From contig JAFTUV010000009.1 in NCBI GenBank assembly GCA_017466065.1, positions 1 to 64,000 on the forward strand: a DNA stretch of 64,000 nucleotides, written 5' to 3'. Positions 24,079 to 34,900 of this stretch are shown in pieces. Position 1 is the first letter of the stretch. Every line of letters begins with the position of its first letter. Both the position numbers and the translations under genes were made by a program. The notes under the pieces were generated by a model, which saw only the letters and a program-made list of their open reading frames with translations, had not been told where the DNA came from and ran no database searches. This DNA is from Bacteroidaceae bacterium (GTDB taxonomy: Bacteria; Bacteroidota; Bacteroidia; Bacteroidales; Bacteroidaceae).

Positions 24079-27000
24079 ATGAAAAGACTCCTTGCCGCAA
24101 TTCTTATTGCATTAACAGTAATTGCCCCTGTGACATTACAGGCAAAGATTACTCATCTGCTACCAAAACCGCAGAATGTTACCGAGACACAAGGCTCCCC
24201 ATTTGCCTTGAACCGTGCAGTAACCATCACCGATGCGACCAACTGTATCGCCCTTCAAAAATTCTTCACGGCACACGATTGTGAGATTGTCGAAATAGGC
24301 GGTATTCCCGTAACGGTGACAATCGTTGAAAGCATCGACGGTACATACGACTACACTCTCGAAGGATTCGACAACGAGGCGTACACCCTTACCGTTACAG
24401 CCGATGCCATAAACATTACAGCCATAAAGCCCATAGGCGTTATTCGTGCCACACAAACACTCGTGCAACTTGCCGAGGGTTACGATGAAGGCGAGGCTGC
24501 CATCGAAGCTGTCGAAATCAAAGACTGGGCAGCATTCAAATTACGCGGATTTATGCACGATGTAGGCCGCTCGTTCATCAGTGTCAACGAGTTAAAGACA
24601 CACATCGACCTTTTGTCGCGCTTCAAGGTAAACTGTTTCCACTGGCACTTCACCGAGAACCAAGCGTGGCGTTTAGAAGTGGAAGGATATCCGCAACTCA
24701 CTTCGAGCGAGTCGATGACACGTTTCGCCGGCAGCTACTACACACAAGCACAATGCAAGGATGTTGCAACATACGCAAAGGAGCGTGGTATAATAATTAT
24801 ACCCGAGATTGATATGCCCGGCCACAGCGAGGCTTTCACGCGTGCTATGGGATATGATATGCAGACCGACGAGGGTGTCGAGGTGCTAAAAGAGGTGCTC
24901 ACACAGGTTGCCGGAATTTTCCCCGATGCACCCTACATTCACATTGGTGCCGATGAAAAGGCAATCACTTATCCCAACTTCCTCGGCATTATGACCGACC
25001 ACATTCACAGCCTCGGCAAGAAGGTTATCGTGTGGAACCCCATCAGCGGCGTGAGCATTAACAGCAGCACTGCCGATATGACACAGATGTGGAGCAGCAG
25101 CGGCCGCAAGATTGCTGGTATTCCCAACATCGACTGCCGTTACAACTACACCAACCACTTCGATGTCTTTGCCGATGTTGTGGGCATTTACCGCAGCAAT
25201 ATCTACTACGTGGAAAAGGGCAACGAAGAGGTTGCCGGCACAATCTCGGCTTACTGGAACGACCGCAAGACTCCCACAGAAGAGGATATTGTAAAGCAGA
25301 ACAATATGTATGCCAACGTAATTGCGAGTGCCGAGCGTGCTTGGATTGGCGGTGGCAAACAATATATAGAAGTGGGCGGAACAATGTTGCCCAACAGCGG
25401 CGATGAATTTGATGAATTTGCCGACTGGGAACGCCGTTTCCTCTTCCACAAGAACAACTCTTTGGCCGGACAGCCTATCCCCTACGTTAAGCAGACAAAC
25501 GTACGCTGGCGCATCACCGACCCCTTCCCCAACAACGGAAACTCGGCAACGGTATTCCCTCCCGAAGAGGCCGGAAAGAGCACAAGCACCGACCTGCTCG
25601 ACGAGTCCTACACCTACAACGGTGCAACATACTACACAGGAATGGCCACCGGTGCCGGCATCTATCTGCGCCACACTTGGGGTAACAATATTATACCCAC
25701 ATATTTTGGCAGCACCAACCACAGCAACGCAACAGCATACGCTTGGACCTACGTTTACAGCCCCACACAGCAGACTGTGGGCGCACAGATAGAATTCCAG
25801 AATTACGGCCGCAGCGAAAAGGACAAGGCTCCCGATGCCGGCAAATGGGACCGCAAAGGCTCCGACATCTGGATAAACGGCGTTAGGGTAGACCCTCCCG
25901 TTTGGGATAACACAGGTGTGAGCATCGACAATGAGAAAGACCTCAAAAACGAGAACTTCACCGCACGCGAACCCATTGCCGTTACACTGAATGCCGGATG
26001 GAACAAGGTATTCATAAAACTGCCATACGTTGGTGCCGACGGCGTGCGTCTGAACAAATGGATGTTCACCTGCGTGTTCACCGACACAGAAGGCAAAAAT
26101 GCCGTTGAAGGCCTCATCTATTCGCCCAACCAATGCAAAGACGAAGCCACCGAGCAGGTTGCAGCCAAAATAAGTGAGATGAAACGCGACCGCGGCGCAT
26201 ACATAGGCACGGGCGTGGGATTGTGGCCCGAGAGTGCTGCGACAGCCATCGACACTAAAATTTCGGAAATAGAGGCCACCTACTCAACCGAAATGACAGC
26301 CGAACAGCGTGAAGCACAGATAGCCGAGCTTGCAACAGCGTGGAGCACATTCACAGCTTCACTCACACCCGACAAGATGAACCAGCCCCAAGAGGATAAA
26401 TACTACCGCCTGTACACCCCCTTACGCGGCAACCGCTACCCCACCGGGCAGGGAGAAGGAGTGGCTTTGATTGGCGAACAAAACCCCTCGACAAACGCTT
26501 CCATCTGGAAGTTCGAGGCAAATACCGACGGCTCCTTCAACATCATTAACTTTCACGACCTCACCTACATTTCTCCTGCAAGTGCCAACAACACCGCACT
26601 TAACACAGTAAAGGCAAAGCCCACAGCCGGATGGACCCTGAAACCGGCCGACGAAGCAGGCTATGTGATTATAATAAGCGGTTCGGCACAGTTCAACCAG
26701 ACAAACAGTTCCAGCCAAGGTTACAATGTATACAACTGGGGTAGCGGAACAAACATCAATGACACCGGATGCAAATACATTGTGGAGGAGGTTGAGGTAA
26801 ACCCTGAGGAAGAGGGTGCCGGTGTTACATCGGGAACTCCCGCACCCTTCGTGACTACAACCATAGTAAATGGCGAGTTTGCACAAGGAACCGTGTGGTA
26901 CACTATGCAGTTAGGAGCCTCGCAATACATAATATCGGACAATGGGGAAGCAAGCAGCATCCCCTTGCAGACATCACAAACCGACCTTGAAGATGCCGAC

Positions 27001-30000
27001 CTGTGGTGTTTCACCGGAAACAGCGAGGAGGGATACAAAATATACAACAAGCAGGCAGGAGCCACCAAAATACTTGCTTCGAGTGCCACAATGGGTACCC
27101 TGAGCGGATATGGTGGTACCGGCGGCTCCACATACCCCACAATGCAAACTGCCGACGAGCTACCCGAAGGCTATGTGGGCATTTGGGATTTACAGACATC
27201 CGATTTATTGGCCGACACTGAGGGTTTTTTCCTCATACTCCACGGCACCAACTATGCAGTAAACAATTTCGGTAACAGAGGCCAATTGGCCTTCTGGGCC
27301 GAGGGCAAGGACGCAAACTCGACCGTAACTTTCACCTTTGCCGAGGCTACCATAGAGATAAAAGAGAGCACCGGTGAGTTCACCGCCAGCAATAGCGGCA
27401 AAACTTGGCACTCAAAATGGGAGAGCGAGCAACTACCCGGTTTAAGCCTCACCCTGAACGCCAACAATATGCAGGCAACAAACGACTACCTCACAGTCTA
27501 TTCCGGTCAAAGCCTATCGTGTACCCACACACTCACTGCACCCGAGGGTTGCATTATTGCAGAATACGGATTCGACTTTGTGAATCAGAACTCCGACGCA
27601 TCATACTCACTCACACTGAACATTGACGGTAGCAGCTACACCACATCATCCGAGAAAAAATCAATCAAAGTGGAGGATGGTGAAACCCGCAGTGTAACGT
27701 TCACCCAAACGGGAGCAAACAAAGGTGTCACATACAGCAACTATCTGGTTACGGTGCGTCGCTTTATGATGGAGCCCGAGGAGCAGTTCGATGTATTCAT
27801 AACCACTGCCACCTCCATCCCCTACCGCATTCCCGCCATCGCAAAGGCCCAGAATGGCAATCTCATTGCCGTAGCCGATTACAGACACAGCGGTGCCGAT
27901 ATTGGTATGGCTACAAACGGACGAATAGATATTCACGGACGCATAAGCAAGGACAATGGCAAGAGCTGGGGCGAAATATTCCCCATAATAGAGGGACAAG
28001 GTGCCGCAGCAGCAGAAAGCAATTCAATGTATGTGGCATTCGGCGACCCCTGCTTGGTGGCAGACAGCGAGAGCCCCAAGGTGATGTTGCTCACCTGCTC
28101 GGGTAATGTCAGCTTCCCCAACGGACAGCGTAACAACCACCAAGGCATAGCACGTTTCTACTCGGAGAACAACGGTGAAACTTGGGGTGAGCCTGTCGAT
28201 ATTTCGGAAAGCATTTACTGCCAATTCGACGAGCGTGCCGATGGCGGCATACGCTGTATGTTCATCGGGTCGGGTAAAATCTCACAAAGCAAGACTGTTA
28301 AAGTGGGCGATTACTACCGTATATACTGCGCTCCACTGGTTAAACTTGCCAATGGGTCCAACGTAAACTTCGTTCTCTACTCCGACGACTTCGGTGGAAC
28401 CTGGAAGGTGCTTGGCGGCGTTGAAAATACCCCAATCCCAAGCGGAGGCGACGAGCCCAAGGCCGACGAGCTGCCCAACGGTAACGTAATTATCAGTTCG
28501 CGCACATCGGGAGGGCGCATATATAATATTTACACCTTCACCAATGTAAAGACCGGCGAAGGCAGCTGGGGCACAGCAGCTTGGTCCAATGCCAACAACA
28601 ACGGTACGGTGGCTGTATCAAACAGCACAAATGGCGAGATAATGTTCCTGCCCGTAACACGCAATGAGGACAACAAGGATATGTACCTGATGTTGCAATC
28701 GGTTCCCTTTGGCAGCGGACGCACCAATGTCGGAATCTACTACAAAGCTCTGGAAAGCCTTGAAGAGTTCGTTAATGCCGACAGCATTGCAAAGAACTGG
28801 GACGGCTCGCACCAAGCAAGTTATTTAGGCTCGGCCTACTCTACTATGTGCTGGCAAGCCGACAGCACTTTGGCTTTTGTCTATGAGGAGGAAACACACA
28901 GCAATGCTTCGCGAGGCGGATACACTATTGTATATAAGAACTATTCAATAGAGCAAATTACCGACAGTGCCTACTCCTACAACCCACAAGTGAAGGCGCA
29001 CGATGTTGTAAAAGCCGGCATAGATGTTTTGAAAATTCAGGCCGGGGAAGGCAACTATGTGGGCGAATACAAGGCTGAGGCTGTTGAAAATGTAGACAAT
29101 GCCATTAACGCCTATAAGGCCGACCCATCGAACGAAACATACATTGCCATAAACAATGCACTGGCACAGGCTGCACGCATTGAAGTGGAGAGCGGACAAA
29201 TATATCGCTTGCGCAACATAGAACGCAATAGCGGGACATTATATCTTGCTCCCGAGAGCGCACGCTTTACTGCTGCGTCAAGCAACGTGAGCAATGCCAA
29301 CCAGATATTCACATTTATCCCTGCCTCAAATGAGGATGAGTACTATCTTTACAACCCTAATTACAACCTCTATCTTGGCAAGCTCACAGCACAAGAGACA
29401 CAGCCCGTGATTACTGCCAACGCCGAAGAGGCCGGTACTTGGAAGATAGAGAGCAACGCCAACGGAATAAGCAAGCCCATCAACGTGAACCGTGCAAGCG
29501 GTGGCCTCGACGGATTGCACCTTGCAGGCGACAATCAAAGACTTGTACCTTGGTATAGCACAGCTGCGGCTTCACAGTGGTATGTCGAAGTTGTAAAGGA
29601 ACTGCCCATTGTAATTCCGGCCGAGGGCTATGTAACAGCCAACCTGCCCTTCGCCGTGCAGTTGCCCGATGAGGTGAGCGCATACACACCCGTAGAGCCC
29701 ACCGAACTGGATGGTACCGTATGTATGTATATAGAAAAGGTGAGCAGTGCCATAATACCCGCACACACACCTGTGATACTCTCGGCCGAGGCTGGCACAT
29801 ATATGTTGCAATTCATACTCGACGACGCATCCCAAGCAAATGAAACTGCGTGGAAGGGAACCTTGTGTGCCGAAACAATAGATGGAACCGTTTATACACT
29901 CTCGGGCACCGACCTTGTAAAAGGTACCAACGTGAGATTGCCGGCCAACAGTGCCTATTATGCAGCCGAACTTACAGCGGACAGATTGCCTCTGTCGATA

Positions 30001-30147
30001 GAAAAAGGCACGACCGTCGGCATCGATGATATAATGGCCGAGGAGATAAAAAAAGATGCAAGATTCTACGACCTTAACGGCCGCCCTGTAACAAAGCCCG
30101 GAAAAGGCATATATATAATAGGTGGCAAAAAGGTGTTTTTTGAGTAG
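24079..30147 (+). CDS. Secreted GH20-GH33 fusion: beta-N-acetylhexosaminidase plus sialidase
   Basis: A 2022-residue exported enzyme. It has a signal peptide (about 1-22), a GH20b domain (25-145) and a GH20 catalytic domain (about 150-470) with the D292-E293 pair in HIGADE. A linker with possible sugar-binding modules follows, including a module at about 940-1090 that recurs in the 1217-residue protein. The GH33 sialidase domain (about 1240-1650) has the YRIP arginine R1250 and Asp boxes at 1290-1297, 1362-1369 and 1435-1442. A lectin-like part comes next. The C-terminus (FYDLNGRPVTKPGKGIYI, about 1996-2022) looks like a type IX sorting signal. The pair would release sialic acid and then HexNAc from mucin or N-glycans. 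A -7 box TATATTTG is at 24019-24026. Confidence 0.9.
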   Translation: MKRLLAAILIALTVIAPVTLQAKITHLLPKPQNVTETQGSPFALNRAVTITDATNCIALQKFFTAHDCEIVEIGGIPVTVTIVESIDGTYDYTLEGFDNEAYTLTVTADAINITAIKPIGVIRATQTLVQLAEGYDEGEAAIEAVEIKDWAAFKLRGFMHDVGRSFISVNELKTHIDLLSRFKVNCFHWHFTENQAWRLEVEGYPQLTSSESMTRFAGSYYTQAQCKDVATYAKERGIIIIPEIDMPGHSEAFTRAMGYDMQTDEGVEVLKEVLTQVAGIFPDAPYIHIGADEKAITYPNFLGIMTDHIHSLGKKVIVWNPISGVSINSSTADMTQMWSSSGRKIAGIPNIDCRYNYTNHFDVFADVVGIYRSNIYYVEKGNEEVAGTISAYWNDRKTPTEEDIVKQNNMYANVIASAERAWIGGGKQYIEVGGTMLPNSGDEFDEFADWERRFLFHKNNSLAGQPIPYVKQTNVRWRITDPFPNNGNSATVFPPEEAGKSTSTDLLDESYTYNGATYYTGMATGAGIYLRHTWGNNIIPTYFGSTNHSNATAYAWTYVYSPTQQTVGAQIEFQNYGRSEKDKAPDAGKWDRKGSDIWINGVRVDPPVWDNTGVSIDNEKDLKNENFTAREPIAVTLNAGWNKVFIKLPYVGADGVRLNKWMFTCVFTDTEGKNAVEGLIYSPNQCKDEATEQVAAKISEMKRDRGAYIGTGVGLWPESAATAIDTKISEIEATYSTEMTAEQREAQIAELATAWSTFTASLTPDKMNQPQEDKYYRLYTPLRGNRYPTGQGEGVALIGEQNPSTNASIWKFEANTDGSFNIINFHDLTYISPASANNTALNTVKAKPTAGWTLKPADEAGYVIIISGSAQFNQTNSSSQGYNVYNWGSGTNINDTGCKYIVEEVEVNPEEEGAGVTSGTPAPFVTTTIVNGEFAQGTVWYTMQLGASQYIISDNGEASSIPLQTSQTDLEDADLWCFTGNSEEGYKIYNKQAGATKILASSATMGTLSGYGGTGGSTYPTMQTADELPEGYVGIWDLQTSDLLADTEGFFLILHGTNYAVNNFGNRGQLAFWAEGKDANSTVTFTFAEATIEIKESTGEFTASNSGKTWHSKWESEQLPGLSLTLNANNMQATNDYLTVYSGQSLSCTHTLTAPEGCIIAEYGFDFVNQNSDASYSLTLNIDGSSYTTSSEKKSIKVEDGETRSVTFTQTGANKGVTYSNYLVTVRRFMMEPEEQFDVFITTATSIPYRIPAIAKAQNGNLIAVADYRHSGADIGMATNGRIDIHGRISKDNGKSWGEIFPIIEGQGAAAAESNSMYVAFGDPCLVADSESPKVMLLTCSGNVSFPNGQRNNHQGIARFYSENNGETWGEPVDISESIYCQFDERADGGIRCMFIGSGKISQSKTVKVGDYYRIYCAPLVKLANGSNVNFVLYSDDFGGTWKVLGGVENTPIPSGGDEPKADELPNGNVIISSRTSGGRIYNIYTFTNVKTGEGSWGTAAWSNANNNGTVAVSNSTNGEIMFLPVTRNEDNKDMYLMLQSVPFGSGRTNVGIYYKALESLEEFVNADSIAKNWDGSHQASYLGSAYSTMCWQADSTLAFVYEEETHSNASRGGYTIVYKNYSIEQITDSAYSYNPQVKAHDVVKAGIDVLKIQAGEGNYVGEYKAEAVENVDNAINAYKADPSNETYIAINNALAQAARIEVESGQIYRLRNIERNSGTLYLAPESARFTAASSNVSNANQIFTFIPASNEDEYYLYNPNYNLYLGKLTAQETQPVITANAEEAGTWKIESNANGISKPINVNRASGGLDGLHLAGDNQRLVPWYSTAAASQWYVEVVKELPIVIPAEGYVTANLPFAVQLPDEVSAYTPVEPTELDGTVCMYIEKVSSAIIPAHTPVILSAEAGTYMLQFILDDASQANETAWKGTLCAETIDGTVYTLSGTDLVKGTNVRLPANSAYYAAELTADRLPLSIEKGTTVGIDDIMAEEIKKDARFYDLNGRPVTKPGKGIYIIGGKKVFFE

Positions 30148-30167
30148 AAACAATTATTTATATACAT

Positions 30168-30214
30168 AAAATTGGCGAGTAACAAGGCAAAAAGCCTTGT
30201 TACTCGCCAATTTT
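30168..30214 (+). terminator. Terminator after the GH20-GH33 gene
   Basis: A 21-bp perfect stem (30168-30188 with 30194-30214), A5 loop and flanking A and T runs. A strong intrinsic terminator that could work in both directions. Confidence 0.92.
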
Positions 30215-30247
30215 AATTCCAAAATGTCAAAAACATCCATATTTCTA

Positions 30248-30276
30248 TTGACTTTTCATATATTTATATATCTTTG
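30248..30276 (+). promoter_or_regulatory. Promoter of the fucosidase unit
   Basis: TTG (30248-30250), 18 nt, TATCTTTG (30269-30276). The expected start site near 30283 lies just before the repeated leader element. Confidence 0.65.
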
Positions 30277-30286
30277 CGTCAAAGAT

Positions 30287-30350
30287 GCGAAAATAGGCTA
30301 CATTCGCAGTAAAACCAGCAAGTAAACTTGCGTTTCGCTCGTTTGCACTA
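30287..30350 (+). ncRNA. Repeated 5' leader element, copy 1
   Basis: A segment of about 64 nt that recurs at 51357-51420 with the same spacing of its parts. GCGAAA (30287-30292) can pair with TTTCGC (30333-30338), and GCAAG (30318-30322) with CTTGC (30327-30331). In the second copy the latter helix is ACAAG/CTTGT, a compensatory change. It starts about 10 nt after a -7 box in both places, so it would form the 5' end of the mRNA. About 90 nt of AT-rich sequence without further structure separate it from the fucosidase ATG. Confidence 0.6.
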
Positions 30351-30439
30351 TCTTTACAAACAAATATACTTAATATAAATAACAGCACATTTTAGAATTT
30401 AGTAACTGTTTAAATAAACTAACCATAAATATATAAAGT

Positions 30440-31966
30440 ATGAAATTAAAACGTTTACAACAAAGCCTTGCCATTGTTCTCGCCTTGGTTCCGCTTGCAA
30501 TCACTGCGCAAACAGAATTTACGGTAGTGGACAACACAAGAGAGAACCCCGACAACGAACCTCTGCCGGTGCATCCCGTTCCGCACAAGCGTCAGATTAT
30601 GTGGAACGAAACAGAGTTCTATGCATTTTTCCATTATGGAATAAACACCTACACCAACAAGGAGTGGGGCTACGGCGACGAGGACCCCTCGCTGTTTGCA
30701 CCCACAGCCGTTCCCAACCCCAAGCAGTGGCTCGAAGCTGCCAAAAGCGCGGGAATGAAGGGTGGCATTGCCGTTGTAAAGCACCACGACGGATTCTGTT
30801 TGTGGCCCACAGCAACCACCACTCACAATGTTACGGCATCGAGCAATGCCAATGCACAGGCTACAAACATCCCCAAAGATTTTGCCGAGGCTGCAAAAGA
30901 GCTTGATATGAAATATGGCTTCTATGTATCGCCTTGGGACCGCAACAGCGGATATTATGGCGACGGCACCAACAACTATGTTGAAAAACTCTTCATTCCC
31001 CAATGTACCGAGCTTGCCGCATACGGTGACGACCAGTTCGAAATGTGGTTCGACGGAGCAAACGGCGGTAGCGGCTACTATGGCGGAGCAAACGAGAACC
31101 GCAGCATCGATGCAAGCACCTACTACGACATTCCCAACCTGCGTCATCAGGTTCACGAAATGTGCCCCAATTGTGTAATGTGGGGCGTGGGCGACGAAGC
31201 ACGCTGGATAGGCAACGAGGCCGGATGGGCCGGTGAAACAAACTGGCAGACACAGAACCGCGGACGCGGCGCAGGGCCCAACACCGAAGGAGCCGAGAAC
31301 GGCTGGGTGTGGCTCCCCGGAGAGAGCGACGCAAAAGCCACCACAGCCGGTTGGTTCTGGCACAGCGGCGAGGGTATTCACTCGACCGAGCGTCTTTTCC
31401 AGATGTACCTCGAAACAGTAGGCCGTAACGCTACACTCATTCTTAACCTTCCCCCCGACAAAAGCGGTTCACTTCCCACTGCAACAGTAAACCGTATGAA
31501 GGAGCTGGGCAATATGCTATCTGCACGCTTCGCAACCGACCTTGCAAAGAGTGCAACCGTAACAGTTTCGGACACACGCACAGCCGGTACCAACCGCACA
31601 TACGTTGCGAACAACATTATCGACGGCGACAAGGACACCTATTGGGCTGCCAACGATGGCAACAACAGCGCAACAATCACTTTTGCTTGGGACACTCCGC
31701 AAACTGTACGCTATGTGACAATGATGGAGTATATTACACTGGGACAAAGAGTAAAAGGTTTCACAATCGAGACATCGGAGGATGGTGTAACTTGGACCAA
31801 ACGTGGCGGCAGCATCAAATGCACCACTATCGGCTACAAACGCATAATACCCCTTAACGGCAGCACAAGCGCAAGCTATGGCAACGGATTCACTGCTAAA
31901 TATGTGCGCATAACCATTACAGACAGTAAAGCGTGCCCTACACTGCACACAGTAAGCATCTTCTAA
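30440..31966 (+). CDS. Secreted alpha-L-fucosidase (GH29) with F5/8C domain
   Basis: A 508-residue enzyme that releases L-fucose from glycans. The signal peptide ends near ITAQ (residue 24). The GH29 catalytic domain (about 40-350) includes FHYGINTYTNKEWG, the VVKHHDGFCLWP segment, and D205 in MWFDGANGG, which fits the family nucleophile. Residues about 365-508 form a discoidin-like F5/8C (CBM32-type) module. It ends at TVSIF without a type IX sorting tail, unlike its neighbours, so it is likely periplasmic. It lies 12 nt before the next gene and complements the sialidase-hexosaminidase upstream. Confidence 0.92.
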   Translation: MKLKRLQQSLAIVLALVPLAITAQTEFTVVDNTRENPDNEPLPVHPVPHKRQIMWNETEFYAFFHYGINTYTNKEWGYGDEDPSLFAPTAVPNPKQWLEAAKSAGMKGGIAVVKHHDGFCLWPTATTTHNVTASSNANAQATNIPKDFAEAAKELDMKYGFYVSPWDRNSGYYGDGTNNYVEKLFIPQCTELAAYGDDQFEMWFDGANGGSGYYGGANENRSIDASTYYDIPNLRHQVHEMCPNCVMWGVGDEARWIGNEAGWAGETNWQTQNRGRGAGPNTEGAENGWVWLPGESDAKATTAGWFWHSGEGIHSTERLFQMYLETVGRNATLILNLPPDKSGSLPTATVNRMKELGNMLSARFATDLAKSATVTVSDTRTAGTNRTYVANNIIDGDKDTYWAANDGNNSATITFAWDTPQTVRYVTMMEYITLGQRVKGFTIETSEDGVTWTKRGGSIKCTTIGYKRIIPLNGSTSASYGNGFTAKYVRITITDSKACPTLHTVSIF

Positions 31967-31978
31967 AAACCGAGTATT

Positions 31979-34900
31979 ATGAAAATCAATAAATATATAT
32001 CATTTATAGCAGCAATGGCAATGCCCTTTGCTGCAATGGCGCAGACAATAACATTCGACAGCGACGAGGCGGAATACAAGGCCATTGGTGTGTACGACAC
32101 TTGGGAGGAATCGCCCTTCCGCACGAATGAGATGACCGGACGCACAGCTATTGTCACCAACCACTTGAACCAGATTGACGACCTGCTGGGCGAGGCTCCA
32201 AACGCTTCGAGCAAGATGCTTGCCGTGCAACGTTCACGCTTCGGAAGTAACACATTCGGTGTACGCATCGACCTTAAAGAGCCTTTTGAACTAACCACCA
32301 CTGCAAAATATGTGCACGCACTTATACACAAGCCTGTTGCTGGCCGCACACTGCTGGTGGGACTCGGCAAACGTAACGACCGCGACCAACAGCCACAGGA
32401 TGTGGAGCAATTCTGGGAGCTCTCATCAGTCGACCTCGTTGCCGACAAATGGCAGGATGCAGTGTATGCCATCAAAGGTGCAGGAAACATAAGCATTTAC
32501 AGCCTTGTATTTGTTGTGGACTGCGAATCGCCACACAACCTCACTGAGGACTTCATAGCATACGTTGACCAGATAGAAATAAACAACAACCCCATTCAAC
32601 GCATCGTGTACACCGACTATGCACTGAATTTCGAAGAAAATGCCAACAGCACTCACGGCTCACGCTGGATAAAGAGCATCGCATTCAACGGCTCGACCGA
32701 CGGCAACCAGCAGATAACACTTAATACCGCTTCGAACAAGCAGATGTATTACGACCGCACCGAGGATGCCCCCTTCACGGCAAAGGCCGGTGAAACAATA
32801 ACCCCCACCTTAACTATGCAGGGTAACTGGATGAACGGATATGTTTATCTCGACCGTGGCAGCGACGGCCGTTTCCACGCGAACATAAACGAGGATTTAA
32901 GCATAACCGACGGTTCCGACCTTATGGCCTACTCATTCTACAACGGCAGCACAAACGGAGAGCTTGCCGGCAAGAACAGTGCCGGTGAAACTATCTCCGG
33001 CGGCTCGCGCAACGTGCTCAACCCACCCACATTCAAAATTCCCGCAGACCTTGAAAATGGCATCTACCGTATGCGTTACAAGATTGACTGGAACAGCATT
33101 GACCCGGGTGGCAATTCCGACCCCAACAATACCATCACAGCCAACGGCGGTGCCATTGTAGACGTCCGCTTGAATGTACACGGCGAGACAACCACAATTT
33201 CGGCCCACCAGCGTAACTGCGAGCTTCTTTCGGCCGAAACAGGCGAAGGACTCGGCGGCACAACCGTGCCCTTCGGACAAGGCTACAAGATTAAGGTGGT
33301 TCCCTCCAACGGCTTTGCCTATCGCGGAGTAACCGTTGTTCACGGATACAACATTGTAATCGACGCGAACCAAGACTATGCAATTACCAGCGAACAGTAT
33401 ATTCACGGCACAAAGCAGTATTCGGTAGATTATATTCCCGCCGACCTTTTCGACGACAACAACGAATACACCATTCCCGCCGAATATATCGATGGAGAGG
33501 TACACGTTATTGCCGATGTTATCTCGGGACATAGTGTAAAATACAAACACATTCTCGACGGCGAAATTGCACACACCGAGGTTAAAATAACCACCGACGG
33601 TACATACCCCGCACCCACCGCACCTTGGGGAATAACCCTTTCGGACCTTCCTACCGGCAGCGTGACAGAAAATTGCACAAAGGAGATTACCGCCACATTC
33701 AATCCCGAGGCACTCCCCTTTACCGCAAACAATGATTTTGCCACAGCCGAGAATTGGTACTACCTGACACTCGACAACAAGTATCTTTTTTACGAAGCCG
33801 GCGCAACCAGCATTCCTCTTAACAAGACACAGGTGGATAGCAGCAACAAGGATGCCTACACTTTCGCATTCATTGGCAACCCCTATACAGGCTACCAAAT
33901 TATGAACTATGCAGCCGGTGAGGGAAAAATCCTTTCATCATCGACTACAATGCTGGGCACAACCGGCGGTAACACATACCCCATTATGACTGCAACCCCT
34001 GTCCCCGACGGCAACAACACCTATTGGATACCCACAAGCAGCAATAATGCAACAAACGGATTCTACCTTGAACAGAAAGGATACAGCAGCAACCGTATGA
34101 ACAACCGCGACAGCAAGGTTGCCTACTGGACAGCCGGTTACGGTGCCGGCTCCACTTTTCTCGTAACAAAGAGAGAAATGGGCAAGTTGGGGACACTGAT
34201 TGATGCCATCGACGATATTAAGACACAGAACATTCTGCCCGGAACCGACCCCGGATATTATAACGAAGCATCGGTGGCAACCCTCTACAACGCAATGTAC
34301 GAGGCCGGGTTGCTCGACGAGGAGAGCGGCGAGAGTGAAATAACCGCTGCCGAAGAGGCTGTACAGAATGCCTACGACGCTCTTGCAACTGAAAAAGCCG
34401 CACCCGTGGCCGGCAACTACTATGTAATAAAAAGTGCATTCCCCGGCTGGACAACAGGCGACAAAGGAATGTACAGCGACGGCAGCAACATAAAATGGAA
34501 AGATGTCGATTACACCGATGCCTCCTTCTTCTGGCAGCTCGAAAAAATAGAGAACGGCAAATATTTTTTTAAGAATGCCGGCGATTCAAAATATATGACC
34601 GGCAGAACCGTAAGCGAAACTGCACCCTCGACCGGCGCCACACTCACTTGGCTAGGCACAGGGCAGTATAACATTGTATCGAACAGCATTACTATGCACA
34701 CCGAAGGGCACAGCAATGGTGCAGGCGAGAGTGGTAACATTGTCACTTGGGGAGGCACTGCAAACAGCTGCTCGGCGTGGTATCTGCTCACGGCTGCGGC
34801 ACCCGAGACAACAGGCAGCATAGCAACCACATACAGCTACAAGAACAACGGCGACCTTTGGGACACCGAGGAGAAAAACCTCACGGTAAACACCCCCTAC

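Noticed and set aside
24886..26133. 415-codon frame antisense to the GH20-GH33 gene
   Set aside because: Long only because the sense gene avoids certain codons; composition is unlike a real protein.
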